A stretch of DNA of 64,000 nucleotides from SIG565 sp045646145 (lineage in GTDB: Bacteria > Bacillota > Clostridia > Oscillospirales > Acutalibacteraceae). Below, piece after piece: positions 16,293 to 24,892 of this stretch. The stretch spans positions 23,742 through 87,741 of the forward strand of contig JAZRKE010000010.1 of NCBI GenBank assembly GCA_045646145.1, in the 5' to 3' direction. Positions within the stretch are counted from its first letter, which is position 1. The number at the start of each line of letters is the position of its first letter. The notes below the pieces were generated by a model that had not been told where the DNA came from, searched no databases, and was given only the letters and a program-made list of their open reading frames with translations. A program made the position numbers and the translations under genes.

Positions 16293-16832
16293 TTACTTCG
16301 CAAACGGAGCGCCCATGAGAGTAAGTAACTCACGTGCTTCTTCGTCGTTAGTTGCGGTTGTTACAAAAATAATGTCCATACCGCGAACCTTGTCAATTTT
16401 ATCGTACTCAATTTCAGGGAAAATTAACTGCTCCTTAACGCCCATAGCATAGTTGCCGCGGCCGTCGAAAGAATTGGGGTTAATACCTCTGAAGTCGCGA
16501 ACTCTGGGAAGAGCTGCGTTGAAAAGACGGTCAACAAACTCGTACATTCTTTCTCCTCTGAGTGTAACCTTGGCACCAATTGCCATACCCTCACGGAGCT
16601 TAAAGTTAGCTACCGACTTCTTTGCCTTACAGGCAATAGCCTTCTGGCCTGTGATGATGCCTAAGTCCTTGATAATAGCATCGATAATCTTGCTGTTATC
16701 CTTAGCATCACCGCAACCTACATTGATTACAACCTTATCGAGCTTCGGAATCTGCATGACGCTCTTATAATTGTACTTTTTCATCAATGCAGGAGCAATA
16801 TTCTGTTTATATGCGTCCTTAAGCCTTGACAT
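16293..16832 (-). CDS. rplE: 50S ribosomal protein L5
   Basis: uL5, 179 residues, binds 5S rRNA and forms the B1b bridge with S13. The N-terminal MKKYNYKSVMQIPKLDKVVI, the RDFRGINPNSFDGRGNYAMG loop and the C-terminal DIIFVTTATNDEEARELL are diagnostic. AGGAGGACATGACATGTCA surrounds the start. Confidence 0.98.
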   Translation of the reverse strand: MSRLKDAYKQNIAPALMKKYNYKSVMQIPKLDKVVINVGCGDAKDNSKIIDAIIKDLGIITGQKAIACKAKKSVANFKLREGMAIGAKVTLRGERMYEFVDRLFNAALPRVRDFRGINPNSFDGRGNYAMGVKEQLIFPEIEYDKIDKVRGMDIIFVTTATNDEEARELLTLMGAPFAK

Positions 16833-16851
16833 GTCATGTCCTCCTTATCTC

Positions 16852-17175
16852 TTAAAAGGTTTTACCGCATTTTTTGCACATGCGTTCTTTTTTACCGTCA
16901 GCATCAATCTTGTGAGCTATGCGGGTAGGCTTGTTGCACTTGGGGCAAACAACCTGAACTTTACAAGCTCTGATGGGGCTTTCGGTTTCAATTATACCGG
17001 ATGGATCGCCGGCCTTGCGGGGTTTAACATGCTTTTTAACCTTGTTAAGACCCTCAACAATAACCTTACCCTCTTCCGGACTAACCTCAAGTACCTTACC
17101 GGTCTTGCCGCAGTCTTTATCGTCTCCAGTGAGAAGGATTACAGTATCGCCTGTTTTAACGTGAAGCTTATTCAT
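16852..17175 (-). CDS. rplX: 50S ribosomal protein L24
   Basis: uL24, 107 residues, an assembly initiator of 50S. The KOW motif KTGDTVILLTGDDKDCGKTG is at the N-terminus. The C-terminal part has CPKC and CKKC pairs, a zinc-ribbon-like ending found in many clostridial L24 proteins. GGGAGGTAAGAAAA precedes the ATG. Confidence 0.97.
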   Translation of the reverse strand: MNKLHVKTGDTVILLTGDDKDCGKTGKVLEVSPEEGKVIVEGLNKVKKHVKPRKAGDPSGIIETESPIRACKVQVVCPKCNKPTRIAHKIDADGKKERMCKKCGKTF

Positions 17176-17190
17176 TTTTCTTACCTCCCA

Positions 17191-17559
17191 TTAAAGCACT
17201 TCCGGAGCGAGAGAAAGAATTTTTGTGTAATCTTTATCTCTGAGCTCGCGGGCTACTGGTCCAAAAATACGGGTTCCGCGCGGGTTCTTATCCTCACGGA
17301 TAATTACTGCTGCGTTCTCGTCAAATCTGATGTATGTGCCGTCATTGCGACGAAGACCCTTTGCAGAACGAACTACAACTGCCTTCACTACATCGCCCTT
17401 CTTAACAGTACCACCGGGGGCGGCCTTCTTAACAGAAGCTACGATTACATCGCCAATGTTGGCATACCTCCTTTTGGAGCCTCCTAAAACGCGGATGCAC
17501 ATAATTTCTTTTGCACCGGTATTGTCAGCAACCTTGAGGTAACTCTGTTGTTGTATCAC
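17191..17559 (-). CDS. rplN: 50S ribosomal protein L14
   Basis: uL14, 122 residues exactly as in most bacteria; forms bridge B8 at the subunit interface. MIQQQSYLKVADNTGAKEIM and the GTRIFGPVARELRDKDY region are nearly invariant. AAGGAGGAAAACACTGTG precedes the start; 18 bases from rpsQ. Confidence 0.99.
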   Translation of the reverse strand: MIQQQSYLKVADNTGAKEIMCIRVLGGSKRRYANIGDVIVASVKKAAPGGTVKKGDVVKAVVVRSAKGLRRNDGTYIRFDENAAVIIREDKNPRGTRIFGPVARELRDKDYTKILSLAPEVL

Positions 17560-17577
17560 AGTGTTTTCCTCCTTAAA

Positions 17578-17832
17578 CTATTTAGCTTTCTCAATGATTT
17601 CAACTACACGCCAATTCTTATCTCGTGATAACGGACGTGTTTCCATAATAAGAACTCTGTCGCCAACGCCACAGGTGTTGTTCTCGTCATGGGCCTTAAG
17701 CCTAATAGTGTTCTTGATAATCTTCTTATAGAGCGGGTGCTTAACATTGTCTTCAATAGCAACTACAACGGTTTTATCCATCTTGTCACTTACAACGCGA
17801 CCTGTTCTTGTTTTACGAAGGTTTCTTTCCAT
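17578..17832 (-). CDS. rpsQ: 30S ribosomal protein S17
   Basis: uS17, 84 residues, a primary 16S binder. The start at 17832 (MERNLRKTRTGRVVSDKMDK) has GGGAGG eight bases upstream; an in-frame start five codons earlier overlaps that site and is rejected. The OB-fold motif GDRVLIMETRPLSRDKNWRV is intact. Confidence 0.97.
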   Translation of the reverse strand: MERNLRKTRTGRVVSDKMDKTVVVAIEDNVKHPLYKKIIKNTIRLKAHDENNTCGVGDRVLIMETRPLSRDKNWRVVEIIEKAK

Positions 17833-17846
17833 GTGTCTACCTCCCA

Positions 17847-18053
17847 TTAAGCGTTAACGCTGTCTTTAAGCTCAATCTCGCGGATAACAGTTTTTACGCG
17901 AGCGATATCTTTTTTAACAGCATTTATACTTGTCGGGTTATCGAGCTGGTTAATGGCAAGCTGAAAACGGAGATTAAAGAGCTTCTCTTTAAGCTTTGCC
18001 AACTCTTCGTTAAGTTCGGGTAAAGATTTTTCTCTGATTTCTTTTGCATTCAT
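17847..18053 (-). CDS. rpmC: 50S ribosomal protein L29
   Basis: uL29, 68 residues, two long helices near the exit tunnel and an SRP/trigger-factor docking site. NAKEIREKSLPELNEELAKL and FNLRFQLAINQLDNPTSI are typical. Its ATG overlaps the rplP stop by one base, so it is coupled to rplP. Confidence 0.98.
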   Translation of the reverse strand: MNAKEIREKSLPELNEELAKLKEKLFNLRFQLAINQLDNPTSINAVKKDIARVKTVIREIELKDSVNA

Positions 18054-18478
18054 TACTGCTCACCACCCATTTCCTGTTTTGTTACGAACTTGCATTTAAT
18101 CGGAAGCTTGTTGGCAGCAAGACGCATAGCTTCTCTTGCTAACTCTTCACTAACGCCGCCGATTTCAAACATAATTCTGCCGGGCTTTACAACCGCTACC
18201 CAATATTCAGGTGAGCCTTTACCTGAACCCATTCGGGTTTCAGCCGGCTTCTCGGTTATAGGCTTATCCGGGAAAATTTTAATCCATACCTGACCGCCAC
18301 GTTTGATGTAACGGGTCATAGCAATACGGGCTGCTTCAATCTGGTTAGAGGTGATCCACGCGGGCTCTAAAGCCTGAAGACCGAAATCGCCATGAGATAC
18401 GGTAGTACCGCGAGAAGCTTTACCGGTTAAACGGCCACGATGAACTCTACGGTATTTAACACGCTTCGGTAATAACAT
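18053..18478 (-). CDS. rplP: 50S ribosomal protein L16
   Basis: uL16, 141 residues, helps position tRNA in the A and P sites. MLLPKRVKYRRVHRGRLTGK and the RMGSGKGSPEYWVAVVKPGR loop are diagnostic. Start overlaps the rpsC stop and end overlaps the rpmC start (TAATG both times), giving a three-gene coupled block. Confidence 0.98.
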   Translation of the reverse strand: MLLPKRVKYRRVHRGRLTGKASRGTTVSHGDFGLQALEPAWITSNQIEAARIAMTRYIKRGGQVWIKIFPDKPITEKPAETRMGSGKGSPEYWVAVVKPGRIMFEIGGVSEELAREAMRLAANKLPIKCKFVTKQEMGGEQ

Positions 18479-19143
18479 TAGCGGGCTCCCCCTTCCTTAC
18501 GTTTGTTTCTGCTATCCTGAAGAACCTCACCCTTGTAAATCCAAACCTTAACGCCGAGCTTGCCGTAGGTAGTGTCTGCCTCTGCAAAGCCATAATCAAT
18601 ATCAGCGCGGATGGTCTGAAGCGGAATGGTACCTTCATGATACTGCTCCGAACGAGCAATTTCAGCACCGCCTAAACGGCCTGAAACCATAATCTTGATA
18701 CCCTTAGCGCCACTCTTCATTGCACGGCCGATAGCCATTTTCATTGCGCGGCGGAAGGATACACGCTTTTCAAGCTGTTCTGCAACGTTCTCTGCCACTA
18801 AAGTGGAGTTAACGTCGGGATTCTTAACCTCAACAATGTTGATGTTAACACTTTTGCCAAGCATTTTCTCGCAATTAGCTCTTAACTTTTCGATTTCCGA
18901 ACCGTTGCGGCCGATTACGATACCGGGCTTTGCACAGTGGATGTTAAGGCGGATTTTCGAAGCGGTACGCTCGATTTCAACCTTAGGCACACCGGCACTC
19001 TGCAGTGTTTTCTTTAAATACTTACGGAGGTTATAGTCCTCAACCAAAGTATCTCCGAATACATTGTCGCCTACGAACCAACGGGAATCCCAATTTTTAA
19101 TTACGCCTACACGGTAACCGTGCGGATTAACCTTCTGGCCCAT
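18478..19143 (-). CDS. rpsC: 30S ribosomal protein S3
   Basis: uS3, 221 residues, at the mRNA entry with helicase activity. GQKVNPHGYRVGVIKNWDSR begins the protein; the KH domain (GIVIGRNGSEIEKL, about 70-84) and the C-terminal GAKGIKIMVSGRLGGAEIAR are intact. AAGGAGGTTAAATT precedes the start. Confidence 0.98.
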   Translation of the reverse strand: MGQKVNPHGYRVGVIKNWDSRWFVGDNVFGDTLVEDYNLRKYLKKTLQSAGVPKVEIERTASKIRLNIHCAKPGIVIGRNGSEIEKLRANCEKMLGKSVNINIVEVKNPDVNSTLVAENVAEQLEKRVSFRRAMKMAIGRAMKSGAKGIKIMVSGRLGGAEIARSEQYHEGTIPLQTIRADIDYGFAEADTTYGKLGVKVWIYKGEVLQDSRNKRKEGGAR

Positions 19144-19159
19144 AATTTAACCTCCTTAA

Positions 19160-19498
19160 TTAATCTTCACGTTCTTTAAGAACGATGGTCATATGGCTAG
19201 TTCTCTTCAAAATGCGATGAGCACGGCCATGATCCTTCGGACGAATTCTCTTGAGAGTCGGTCCGGGGCATACAAAACACTCAGCAACATAGAGCTTATT
19301 TACATCCATATTGTGATTGTTCTGAGCATTAGCGATTGCTGATGCTAATAACTTTTCTAAATACTCACAAGCAGATTTGGGAGTGAATTTGAGAATAGCC
19401 ATAGCCTTGTCAGCATCTTGATTACGGATTAAATCCATAACAATCTTCACCTTACGGGGTGAAATACGAGCGTATTTTAAAATAGCTCTTGCTTCCAT
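19160..19498 (-). CDS. rplV: 50S ribosomal protein L22
   Basis: uL22, 112 residues, lines the peptide exit tunnel. ARISPRKVKIVMDLIRNQDA, the beta-hairpin region (FVCPGPTLKRIRPKDHGRAH) and HMTIVLKE are all typical. Sixteen bases upstream of rpsC. Confidence 0.98.
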   Translation of the reverse strand: MEARAILKYARISPRKVKIVMDLIRNQDADKAMAILKFTPKSACEYLEKLLASAIANAQNNHNMDVNKLYVAECFVCPGPTLKRIRPKDHGRAHRILKRTSHMTIVLKERED

Positions 19499-19519
19499 TG
19501 TTTATTCTCTCCTCTCTGC

Positions 19520-19792
19520 TTATTTTGTGGTTTTTGCACCGGCGTGTCCCTTAAATGTTCTTGTGGGAGCAAACTCGCCGAGCTTGTGGCCAACCATATC
19601 CTCAGTTACATATACCGGTACGTGCTTACGACCGTCATGAACTGCTATTGTATGTCCAACGAAATCAGGGAATATGGTTGAGGAACGCGACCAGGTCTTA
19701 AGAACTCTCTTTTCACCGGCTTGGTTCATTTCTTGGATTCTTTTCAGCAACACAGGTTGCACGAAAGGTCCCTTTTTAATGCTTCTACCCAT
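19520..19792 (-). CDS. rpsS: 30S ribosomal protein S19
   Basis: uS19, 90 residues, in the 30S head with S13. MGRSIKKGPFVQPVLLKRI, the SRSSTIFPDFVGHTIAVHDG core and GEFAPTRTFKGHAG are near-invariant. AAAGGAGAATAATA precedes the ATG. Confidence 0.98.
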   Translation of the reverse strand: MGRSIKKGPFVQPVLLKRIQEMNQAGEKRVLKTWSRSSTIFPDFVGHTIAVHDGRKHVPVYVTEDMVGHKLGEFAPTRTFKGHAGAKTTK

Positions 19793-19814
19793 TATTATTC
19801 TCCTTTACCGTAGA

Positions 19815-20645
19815 CTACTTAGAACGACGCTTTACAATGTACTTGTTGGAGCGGTTCTTCTTGTTTCTGGTCTTATAACCGAGAGCGGGCTTGCCCCACG
19901 GTGTTACAGGACCAGGACGACCGATGGGGGATTTACCCTCACCACCACCGTGCGGGTGGTCGCACGGGTTCATTACAGAACCACGAACTGTCGGACGCCA
20001 TCCCATATGACGCTTACGACCTGCTTTACCGTAATTTACGTTGCTGTGCTCAGGATTACTTACCTGACCTACGGTTGCCATACAGTTTGCAGGAACATTA
20101 CGAAGCTCGCTGGACGGCAGACGAAGAAGTGCCATGCCGTTTTCCTTAGCCATAAGCTGAGCCATGTTACCGGCACTACGGGCAAGCTGTGCGCCCTTTC
20201 CGGGATAAAGCTCAATGTTATGAACGAAGGTACCAACGGGTATATTGTTGAGCGGTAAAGCGTTACCGGGCTTAATATCAGCATCGGGTCCGCTAACTAT
20301 AACATCGCCTACCTTTAATCCGATAGGTGCGATAATATAACGCTTCTCGCCATCCTCATACTGAACGAGGGCGATGAATGCAGAACGGTTCGGGTCATAC
20401 TCTAAGGTCATAACGGTAGCATTTACGCCAAAACGCTCACGCTTAAAGTCGATAACTCTGTACTTTCTGCGGTTTCCGCCGCCTCTGTGGCGAACGGTGA
20501 TGCGGCCATAACTGTTACGACCTGCATTTTTCTTTAAGGGTTCAAGTAAGCTTCTCTCAGGGGCTACCTTGGATAACTCGGAATAATCCATTGTAGTCAT
20601 GCCGCGGCGACCCGGAGTAGTAGGCTTATAATGTTTAATTGCCAT
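19815..20645 (-). CDS. rplB: 50S ribosomal protein L2
   Basis: uL2, 276 residues, required for peptidyl-transferase centre formation and subunit association. I set the start at 20645 (MAIKHYKPTTPGRRGMTTMD), with AGGAG eleven bases upstream; an in-frame extension of 16 codons is not supported by the family. The essential loop near PWGKPALGYKTR and the HPHGGGEGKSPIGRP histidine region are intact. Confidence 0.98.
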   Translation of the reverse strand: MAIKHYKPTTPGRRGMTTMDYSELSKVAPERSLLEPLKKNAGRNSYGRITVRHRGGGNRRKYRVIDFKRERFGVNATVMTLEYDPNRSAFIALVQYEDGEKRYIIAPIGLKVGDVIVSGPDADIKPGNALPLNNIPVGTFVHNIELYPGKGAQLARSAGNMAQLMAKENGMALLRLPSSELRNVPANCMATVGQVSNPEHSNVNYGKAGRKRHMGWRPTVRGSVMNPCDHPHGGGEGKSPIGRPGPVTPWGKPALGYKTRNKKNRSNKYIVKRRSK

Positions 20646-20673
20646 TTGTTTCACTCTCCTATTTTGGCTTAGC

Positions 20674-20718
20674 GAAGTGCCTTTGCACTTCATACATCAC
20701 CTGAAGCTTTACGCTTCA
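20674..20718 (-). other. Two adjacent hairpins in the rplW-rplB gap
   Basis: GAAGTGC pairs with GCACTTC (20674-20691) and TGAAGC with GCTTCA (20702-20718). The 85-base gap is the longest between genes in the first half of the operon. No T run follows, so RNA processing or stability is more likely than termination. Confidence 0.45.
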
Positions 20719-20730
20719 AAGGTCAGACGA

Positions 20731-21024
20731 TTACATTAAACCGTCAAAAAACTCAATCGGCTTAGAATCAGCTTTAAGTGTTACAATTGCCTTCTTCCAA
20801 GAGGAAGTGTAGCCCTCATAACGACCCATTCTGCGAGCCTTGCCGCGAACTGAAATGGTGTTTACCTTTGCAACCTCTACCTTGAAAAGCTGCTCTACTG
20901 CATTAGCGATTTCAATTTTGTTAGCATCGCTTGCTACCTTAAAGGTGTATTTCTTGTCAGCAATTCCTGACATACTCTTTTCGGTGATTACCGGAGCGAT
21001 AATGATGTCCTGTGCGGTTTTCAT
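20731..21024 (-). CDS. rplW: 50S ribosomal protein L23
   Basis: uL23, 97 residues, at the tunnel exit, docking trigger factor and SRP. DIIIAPVITEKSMSGIADKK, FKVASDANKIEIANAVEQLF and the basic GKARRMGRYEGYTSSWKKA loop are typical. Its ATG overlaps the rplD stop by one base. Confidence 0.98.
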   Translation of the reverse strand: MKTAQDIIIAPVITEKSMSGIADKKYTFKVASDANKIEIANAVEQLFKVEVAKVNTISVRGKARRMGRYEGYTSSWKKAIVTLKADSKPIEFFDGLM

Positions 21025-21647
21025 TATGCATACACCTCCTCGAATTTAGCTACTGCGCTCTTAACGATTACTAATGTATCGGCATTAATAATGTCATAAG
21101 CATTAATGGTGTTAACCTGAGCTGACTTTGTGCCCTCGATGTTTGCAATACTCTTAACTGCAACTGCATTGTTATCAGCAAGAACAATAAGGGTTTTCTT
21201 TGCAGCACCGATAGCCTTTAAGCAGTCTGCAACAACACGAGTCTTGTAGGTTTCAAGGGTTAGTTCATCAAGAACGATGATGGAACCTGCAAGTAATTTA
21301 TCGGAAAGAGCCGATTTGATAGCAAGTCTACGAACCTTTTTGTTGAGAGAGTAAGAATAATCTCTCGGCTTGGGTGCGTGAACTATACCACCGTGTCTCC
21401 ACTGGGGAGCTCTGGTCGAACCCTGACGGGCATGACCTGTACCCTTCTGTCTCCAAGGCTTTTTACCGCCGCCGGAAACTTCTGTACGGGTTAAAGTGGA
21501 CTGAGTGCCCTGTCTTCTGTTTGCGAGGTAGTTTACAACTGCCATATGCATAACAACTGCGTTCGGCTTAATGCCGAAAATAGCATCGCTTAAAGCGATT
21601 TCGCCGACATTCTTGCCGGTCATATCAACTACTGCTACGTTTGCCAT
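21024..21647 (-). CDS. rplD: 50S ribosomal protein L4
   Basis: uL4, 207 residues, whose extended loop reaches the exit tunnel (SGGGKKPWRQKGTGHARQGS). In gammaproteobacteria L4 represses the S10 operon through its leader; whether the leader at 22.7-22.95 kb responds to L4 here is unknown. AAGGAGTGTTTTAA precedes the ATG. Coupled to rplW by a one-base overlap. Confidence 0.98.
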   Translation of the reverse strand: MANVAVVDMTGKNVGEIALSDAIFGIKPNAVVMHMAVVNYLANRRQGTQSTLTRTEVSGGGKKPWRQKGTGHARQGSTRAPQWRHGGIVHAPKPRDYSYSLNKKVRRLAIKSALSDKLLAGSIIVLDELTLETYKTRVVADCLKAIGAAKKTLIVLADNNAVAVKSIANIEGTKSAQVNTINAYDIINADTLVIVKSAVAKFEEVYA

Positions 21648-21664
21648 TTAAAACACTCCTTCCA

Positions 21665-22294
21665 TTAAGCTTTAACGCTATCGAAAAGAACAACTATGCC
21701 GCCCTTGGGACCGGGAACGGCGCCCTTAACAGCGATTATGTTATTTTCTGCGTCAACCTTGACTACGCTTAAGTTCTGAACGGTTACACGCTCATTACCT
21801 AAGTGGCCAGCCATTTTCTTACCTTTGAAAACACGTGCCGGGTCGATAACACCCAACGAACCGCCATGGCGGTGAACAGGACCGGTACCGTGAGACTCTT
21901 TTAAGCGTCCGAAGTTCCAGCGCTTAATTACGCCTGCATAGCCCTTACCTTTAGAGGTTCCGCGTACATCAACTGCATCACCTTCAGCAAAAATGTCAGC
22001 CTTAATTAAATCACCAACATTTATAGCCGAAATGTCGTCAAGACGGAATTCGCGAAGAACCTTCTTGGGAGCTACATCACCCTTTGCGAAATGGCCCTTC
22101 ATAGGTTTGTTTACTTTGGAAGCCTTCAAATCGCCGTAGCCTATTTGAACTGCCTCGTAACCGTCGTTTTCAACTGTTTTCTTCTGAGCAACCACACAGG
22201 GACCTGCTTCAATTACAGTTACGGGAACAACGTTACCGTTTGCGTCAAAAAGCTGAGTCATACCAAGCTTTTTTCCAACAATTGCCTTTTTCAT
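21665..22294 (-). CDS. rplC: 50S ribosomal protein L3
   Basis: uL3, 209 residues, near the peptidyl-transferase centre. MKKAIVGKKLGMTQLFDANG and RWNFGRLKESHGTGPVHRHG (the conserved loop) identify it. CCAAGGAGGATAAAAACA precedes the ATG. A 71-base gap separates it from rpsJ. Confidence 0.98.
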   Translation of the reverse strand: MKKAIVGKKLGMTQLFDANGNVVPVTVIEAGPCVVAQKKTVENDGYEAVQIGYGDLKASKVNKPMKGHFAKGDVAPKKVLREFRLDDISAINVGDLIKADIFAEGDAVDVRGTSKGKGYAGVIKRWNFGRLKESHGTGPVHRHGGSLGVIDPARVFKGKKMAGHLGNERVTVQNLSVVKVDAENNIIAVKGAVPGPKGGIVVLFDSVKA

Positions 22295-22365
22295 TGTTTT
22301 TATCCTCCTTGGTTATTGGTTGGATTTCTCCAACATGACCACGCCTATATATAGATGTAAGGAAA

Positions 22366-22677
22366 TTAGAGCTTAATTTCAATCTCTACACCGGCGGGAA
22401 GCTCAAGACCTGTCAGAGCCTCAACAGTTTTGTTGGAAGGTCTGAGAATGTCGATAAGCCTTTTGTGAGTTCTGGTTTCGAACTGCTCACGGCTGTCCTT
22501 ATACTTGTGAACAGCGCGAAGGATTGTTACAACCTGCTTTTCGGTCGGTAGCGGTACCGGACCTGAAACACGTGCGCCTGTACGTTTAGCGGTTTCCACA
22601 ATTTTCTCTGCGGACTGGTCTACAAGTGCATGGTCGTAACCCTTGATTCTGATACGAATCTTCTCTTTTACTGCCAT
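22366..22677 (-). CDS. rpsJ: 30S ribosomal protein S10
   Basis: uS10, 103 residues, first gene of the operon; in the 30S head and also the NusE partner of NusB in antitermination. KIRIRIKGYDHALVDQSAEK and the RTHKRLIDILRPSNKTVEAL segment are canonical. AAGGAGGCGACATCT precedes the start. A long structured leader and strong promoter lie upstream. Confidence 0.98.
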   Translation of the reverse strand: MAVKEKIRIRIKGYDHALVDQSAEKIVETAKRTGARVSGPVPLPTEKQVVTILRAVHKYKDSREQFETRTHKRLIDILRPSNKTVEALTGLELPAGVEIEIKL

Positions 22678-22946
22678 TAGATGTCGCCTCCTTAATTAGT
22701 TGGCGGGCAAAACTTACACCTTGCCGCGTGTTTCATTACGCCGCATTATAAAACCGGATTACTGGGGTTGCAGTAAAATCCGGGTACGGCAGACACCTGC
22801 CGCTACACTTTCCGACTCGCAAGATGCCGTTAGTGTTCTGGTGCTCATTTCTTTCGCCCGGTTTAAAATCGGACATACTCCGCGGAAATTTCCTAACTCG
22901 AGGTTAGCCACCTCCCGCATCAACGCATGACAATACGCATAGCGTA
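22678..22946 (-). promoter_or_regulatory. Structured 5' leader of the S10 operon
   Basis: About 270 untranslated bases separate the predicted transcription start from rpsJ. At least four hairpins are visible: GGCAA/TTGCC (22706-22725), CCGGATTACTG/CAGTaaAATCCGG (22754-22783), GGCAG/CTGCC (22788-22801) and CTAAC/GTTAG (22893-22907). The layout suggests a ribosomal-protein-responsive leader or attenuator; the ligand is not known. I see no open reading frame with a binding site in it. Confidence 0.6.
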
Positions 22947-22953
22947 CTTGGGT

Positions 22954-22982
22954 ATAATAACACACTTTAAATCAAAAATCAA
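22954..22982 (-). promoter_or_regulatory. Promoter of the S10-spc-alpha operon
   Basis: On the minus strand TTGATT (22982-22977) and TATTAT (22959-22954) have a 17-base spacer inside an AT-rich stretch. The region 22983-23038 beyond it has no gene and is A/T-rich, possibly an UP element. Confidence 0.65.
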
Positions 22983-23038
22983 GTACTTTTTTCAAAAAAT
23001 AAAAAATTTTTAACTTTTATATTATATATGTGAAAAAA

Positions 23039-23072
23039 TTGGGAGAAACTTCCTTTAGAAGTGTCTCCCAAA
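23039..23072 (-). terminator. Terminator of the Na/Pi cotransporter gene (repeat copy A)
   Basis: TTGGGAGA-type arms form a 14-base stem closed by a short loop; on the minus strand the stem is followed by TTTTTTC. The same hairpin sequence recurs at 25848-25880. Confidence 0.8.
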
Positions 23073-23080
23073 CGTATTTT

Positions 23081-24766
23081 TTATGCATCCACCTTCTGAG
23101 AACCCGTAGGATTTACGATACTAAAGCCAACATTTACAAGGTGGTCGGCAACACGCTCAAGTCCCGATATTATTGATGAATAATAAGGGCTTACATCGGC
23201 GCTGCAGTTCCCTTCGGCAAGTCGTGCAAAGTGGCTTGCTATAAATGCTTTTTTCTTACCGTCAATGGTTTCTTCTAAAGCAGCAAGCTCAGGTAATTCT
23301 TCTTTATTTAAGTTTACAAAAGCATCCTTAGATATAGCAAACATTTGCATAATGCTTTCACGCATTTCCGTTATACCGCTATACGCCTTATCGGAAAACC
23401 TTATACTCTTATTAAGCATTTCTACACCGATTTCGTGGAAATTCTCAGCGTTATCTCCGATACGCTCAAGGTCGTTAAGAACATGAAAATACGTGCCTAT
23501 TATTTTTTCATCGCTTTCTTCCACATTGGCAGACAGCTTAATTAAAAATTGGGTTAAGGCACGGTTAGTATAGTCGATAACCTCTTCATTATCTTGAACG
23601 GTTTCGCTGTACTCTATAGAGCCATTATCAATAGCAGCAAAAGAAAGCCTTGTGTTTTCCTCTACAAGTGAGAGCATATATTCAATTTCTTTCTTAACCT
23701 GCATAAGTGCAATAGACGGTGTTGTTAACAGTCTGTCATCAACATATTTAAGGGTAAGCGTTTCTCCGGTTTCCTTTTTATCCTTAATAACTGCGCAGGA
23801 ATACTTAACTAACTGCTTTACAAAGGGCAGCAAAATACAGGTGGTAGTAACATTGAATATAACGTGGAAAGCGGATACCCTCATCTGAAGCGACATTTGG
23901 TCATCCCCCGGGAAGAGCGAAACCAAAAGATTTACCATTGGCTCCTTGAATATCCAGATTATTGCGGCAAAAATAACCGTTCCGATTGTATTAAAGGTAA
24001 AGTGGATAAGAGCTACACGCTTTGAATTAGCATTAGCACCAACCGATGCAAGCAATGCGGTTACACAGGTACCGATATTTGCACCAAGTACGATAAATAG
24101 TGCCATATCAAGCGGCAATACACCTGCACCCACCATTGTAATTACAACACCTGTAGAAGCAGACGAGCTTTGAATAAGGGCGGTAAAGATAACACCCACA
24201 AGGATTAAAAGTAACGGAAAATCTATTCTTTGGAAGATATCTGTAAACATACCTTCAACAAGCGGATTACCAAAAGCCTGCTCGCTACTCATTACTTCAA
24301 GACCTACGAAAATAAGTCCCAAACCACAACAAAGGCTACCTGCAATTTTTACTTTTTCCTTTTTGAAAAAGCCCATCATAACACCCGCAAAGGCAAGCAG
24401 GTACATCGCCATATTAAAATAATCATTTTTTAAAGCTACCAATACGCCCGTAATGGTTGTACCAATATTCGCGCCCATAATAATTGGGGTTGCCTGCATA
24501 AGCGTCATAACACCTGCGTTTACAAGACCGATAACCATTACCGATGTTGCCGATGAGCTTTGAATAATCGCTGTTACACCCGCACCAATTCCAACACCTG
24601 AAAAACGATTGTTACTGATTTTTTCAAGCAAACGCTTCATCCCCGAGCCTGCGCTCTTTTCCAAGGCGTCGCCCATAAAATTCATACCAACTATGAATAC
24701 TCCAACACCTGCCAATAGCCAGATAAGGCTCTCAATCAACTGCATAACTTCTCCTGAAGATACCAT
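23081..24766 (-). CDS. Na+/phosphate cotransporter family protein with PhoU-like tail
   Basis: A 561-residue membrane protein of the NptA/YjbB (PNaS) family. Two inverted-topology repeats each carry a QSSSA motif (QSSSATSVMVIGLVNAG near residue 68 and QSSSASTGVVITMVGAG near 200), the substrate and sodium site of the family. About eight or nine helices occupy residues 1-320; residues 340-550 form a PhoU-like helical domain thought to regulate uptake. Two starts are possible: 24766 with GGAG seven bases upstream, and 24745 with an even better AGGAG; the longer form is given. A LysR gene diverges from it. Confidence 0.92.
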   Translation of the reverse strand: MVSSGEVMQLIESLIWLLAGVGVFIVGMNFMGDALEKSAGSGMKRLLEKISNNRFSGVGIGAGVTAIIQSSSATSVMVIGLVNAGVMTLMQATPIIMGANIGTTITGVLVALKNDYFNMAMYLLAFAGVMMGFFKKEKVKIAGSLCCGLGLIFVGLEVMSSEQAFGNPLVEGMFTDIFQRIDFPLLLILVGVIFTALIQSSSASTGVVITMVGAGVLPLDMALFIVLGANIGTCVTALLASVGANANSKRVALIHFTFNTIGTVIFAAIIWIFKEPMVNLLVSLFPGDDQMSLQMRVSAFHVIFNVTTTCILLPFVKQLVKYSCAVIKDKKETGETLTLKYVDDRLLTTPSIALMQVKKEIEYMLSLVEENTRLSFAAIDNGSIEYSETVQDNEEVIDYTNRALTQFLIKLSANVEESDEKIIGTYFHVLNDLERIGDNAENFHEIGVEMLNKSIRFSDKAYSGITEMRESIMQMFAISKDAFVNLNKEELPELAALEETIDGKKKAFIASHFARLAEGNCSADVSPYYSSIISGLERVADHLVNVGFSIVNPTGSQKVDA

Positions 24767-24892
24767 GTTTTTTCTCCTTTTTCTATTTTTTTACAATGAA
24801 TATTATACCCGTTGACTTTTAATAAGTAAAATAGTATAATATTATAAAGTTCATATAATTTTAGTTATTAAATTATTATAGGGGAGTTTGCT

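Noticed and set aside
16771..17487. Long open frame on the plus strand opposite rplX and rplN (238 residues)
   Set aside because: It is antisense to well-conserved ribosomal genes, has no ribosome-binding site and looks like a codon-bias shadow.
19674..20258. Plus-strand frame opposite rpsS and rplB
   Set aside because: Shadow of conserved ribosomal genes; Thr-rich composition typical of such shadows.
22678..23038. tRNA or small RNA gene in the gap between rpsJ and the Na/Pi gene
   Set aside because: Hairpins are present, but no cloverleaf; the stretch is best explained as the operon leader plus promoter.
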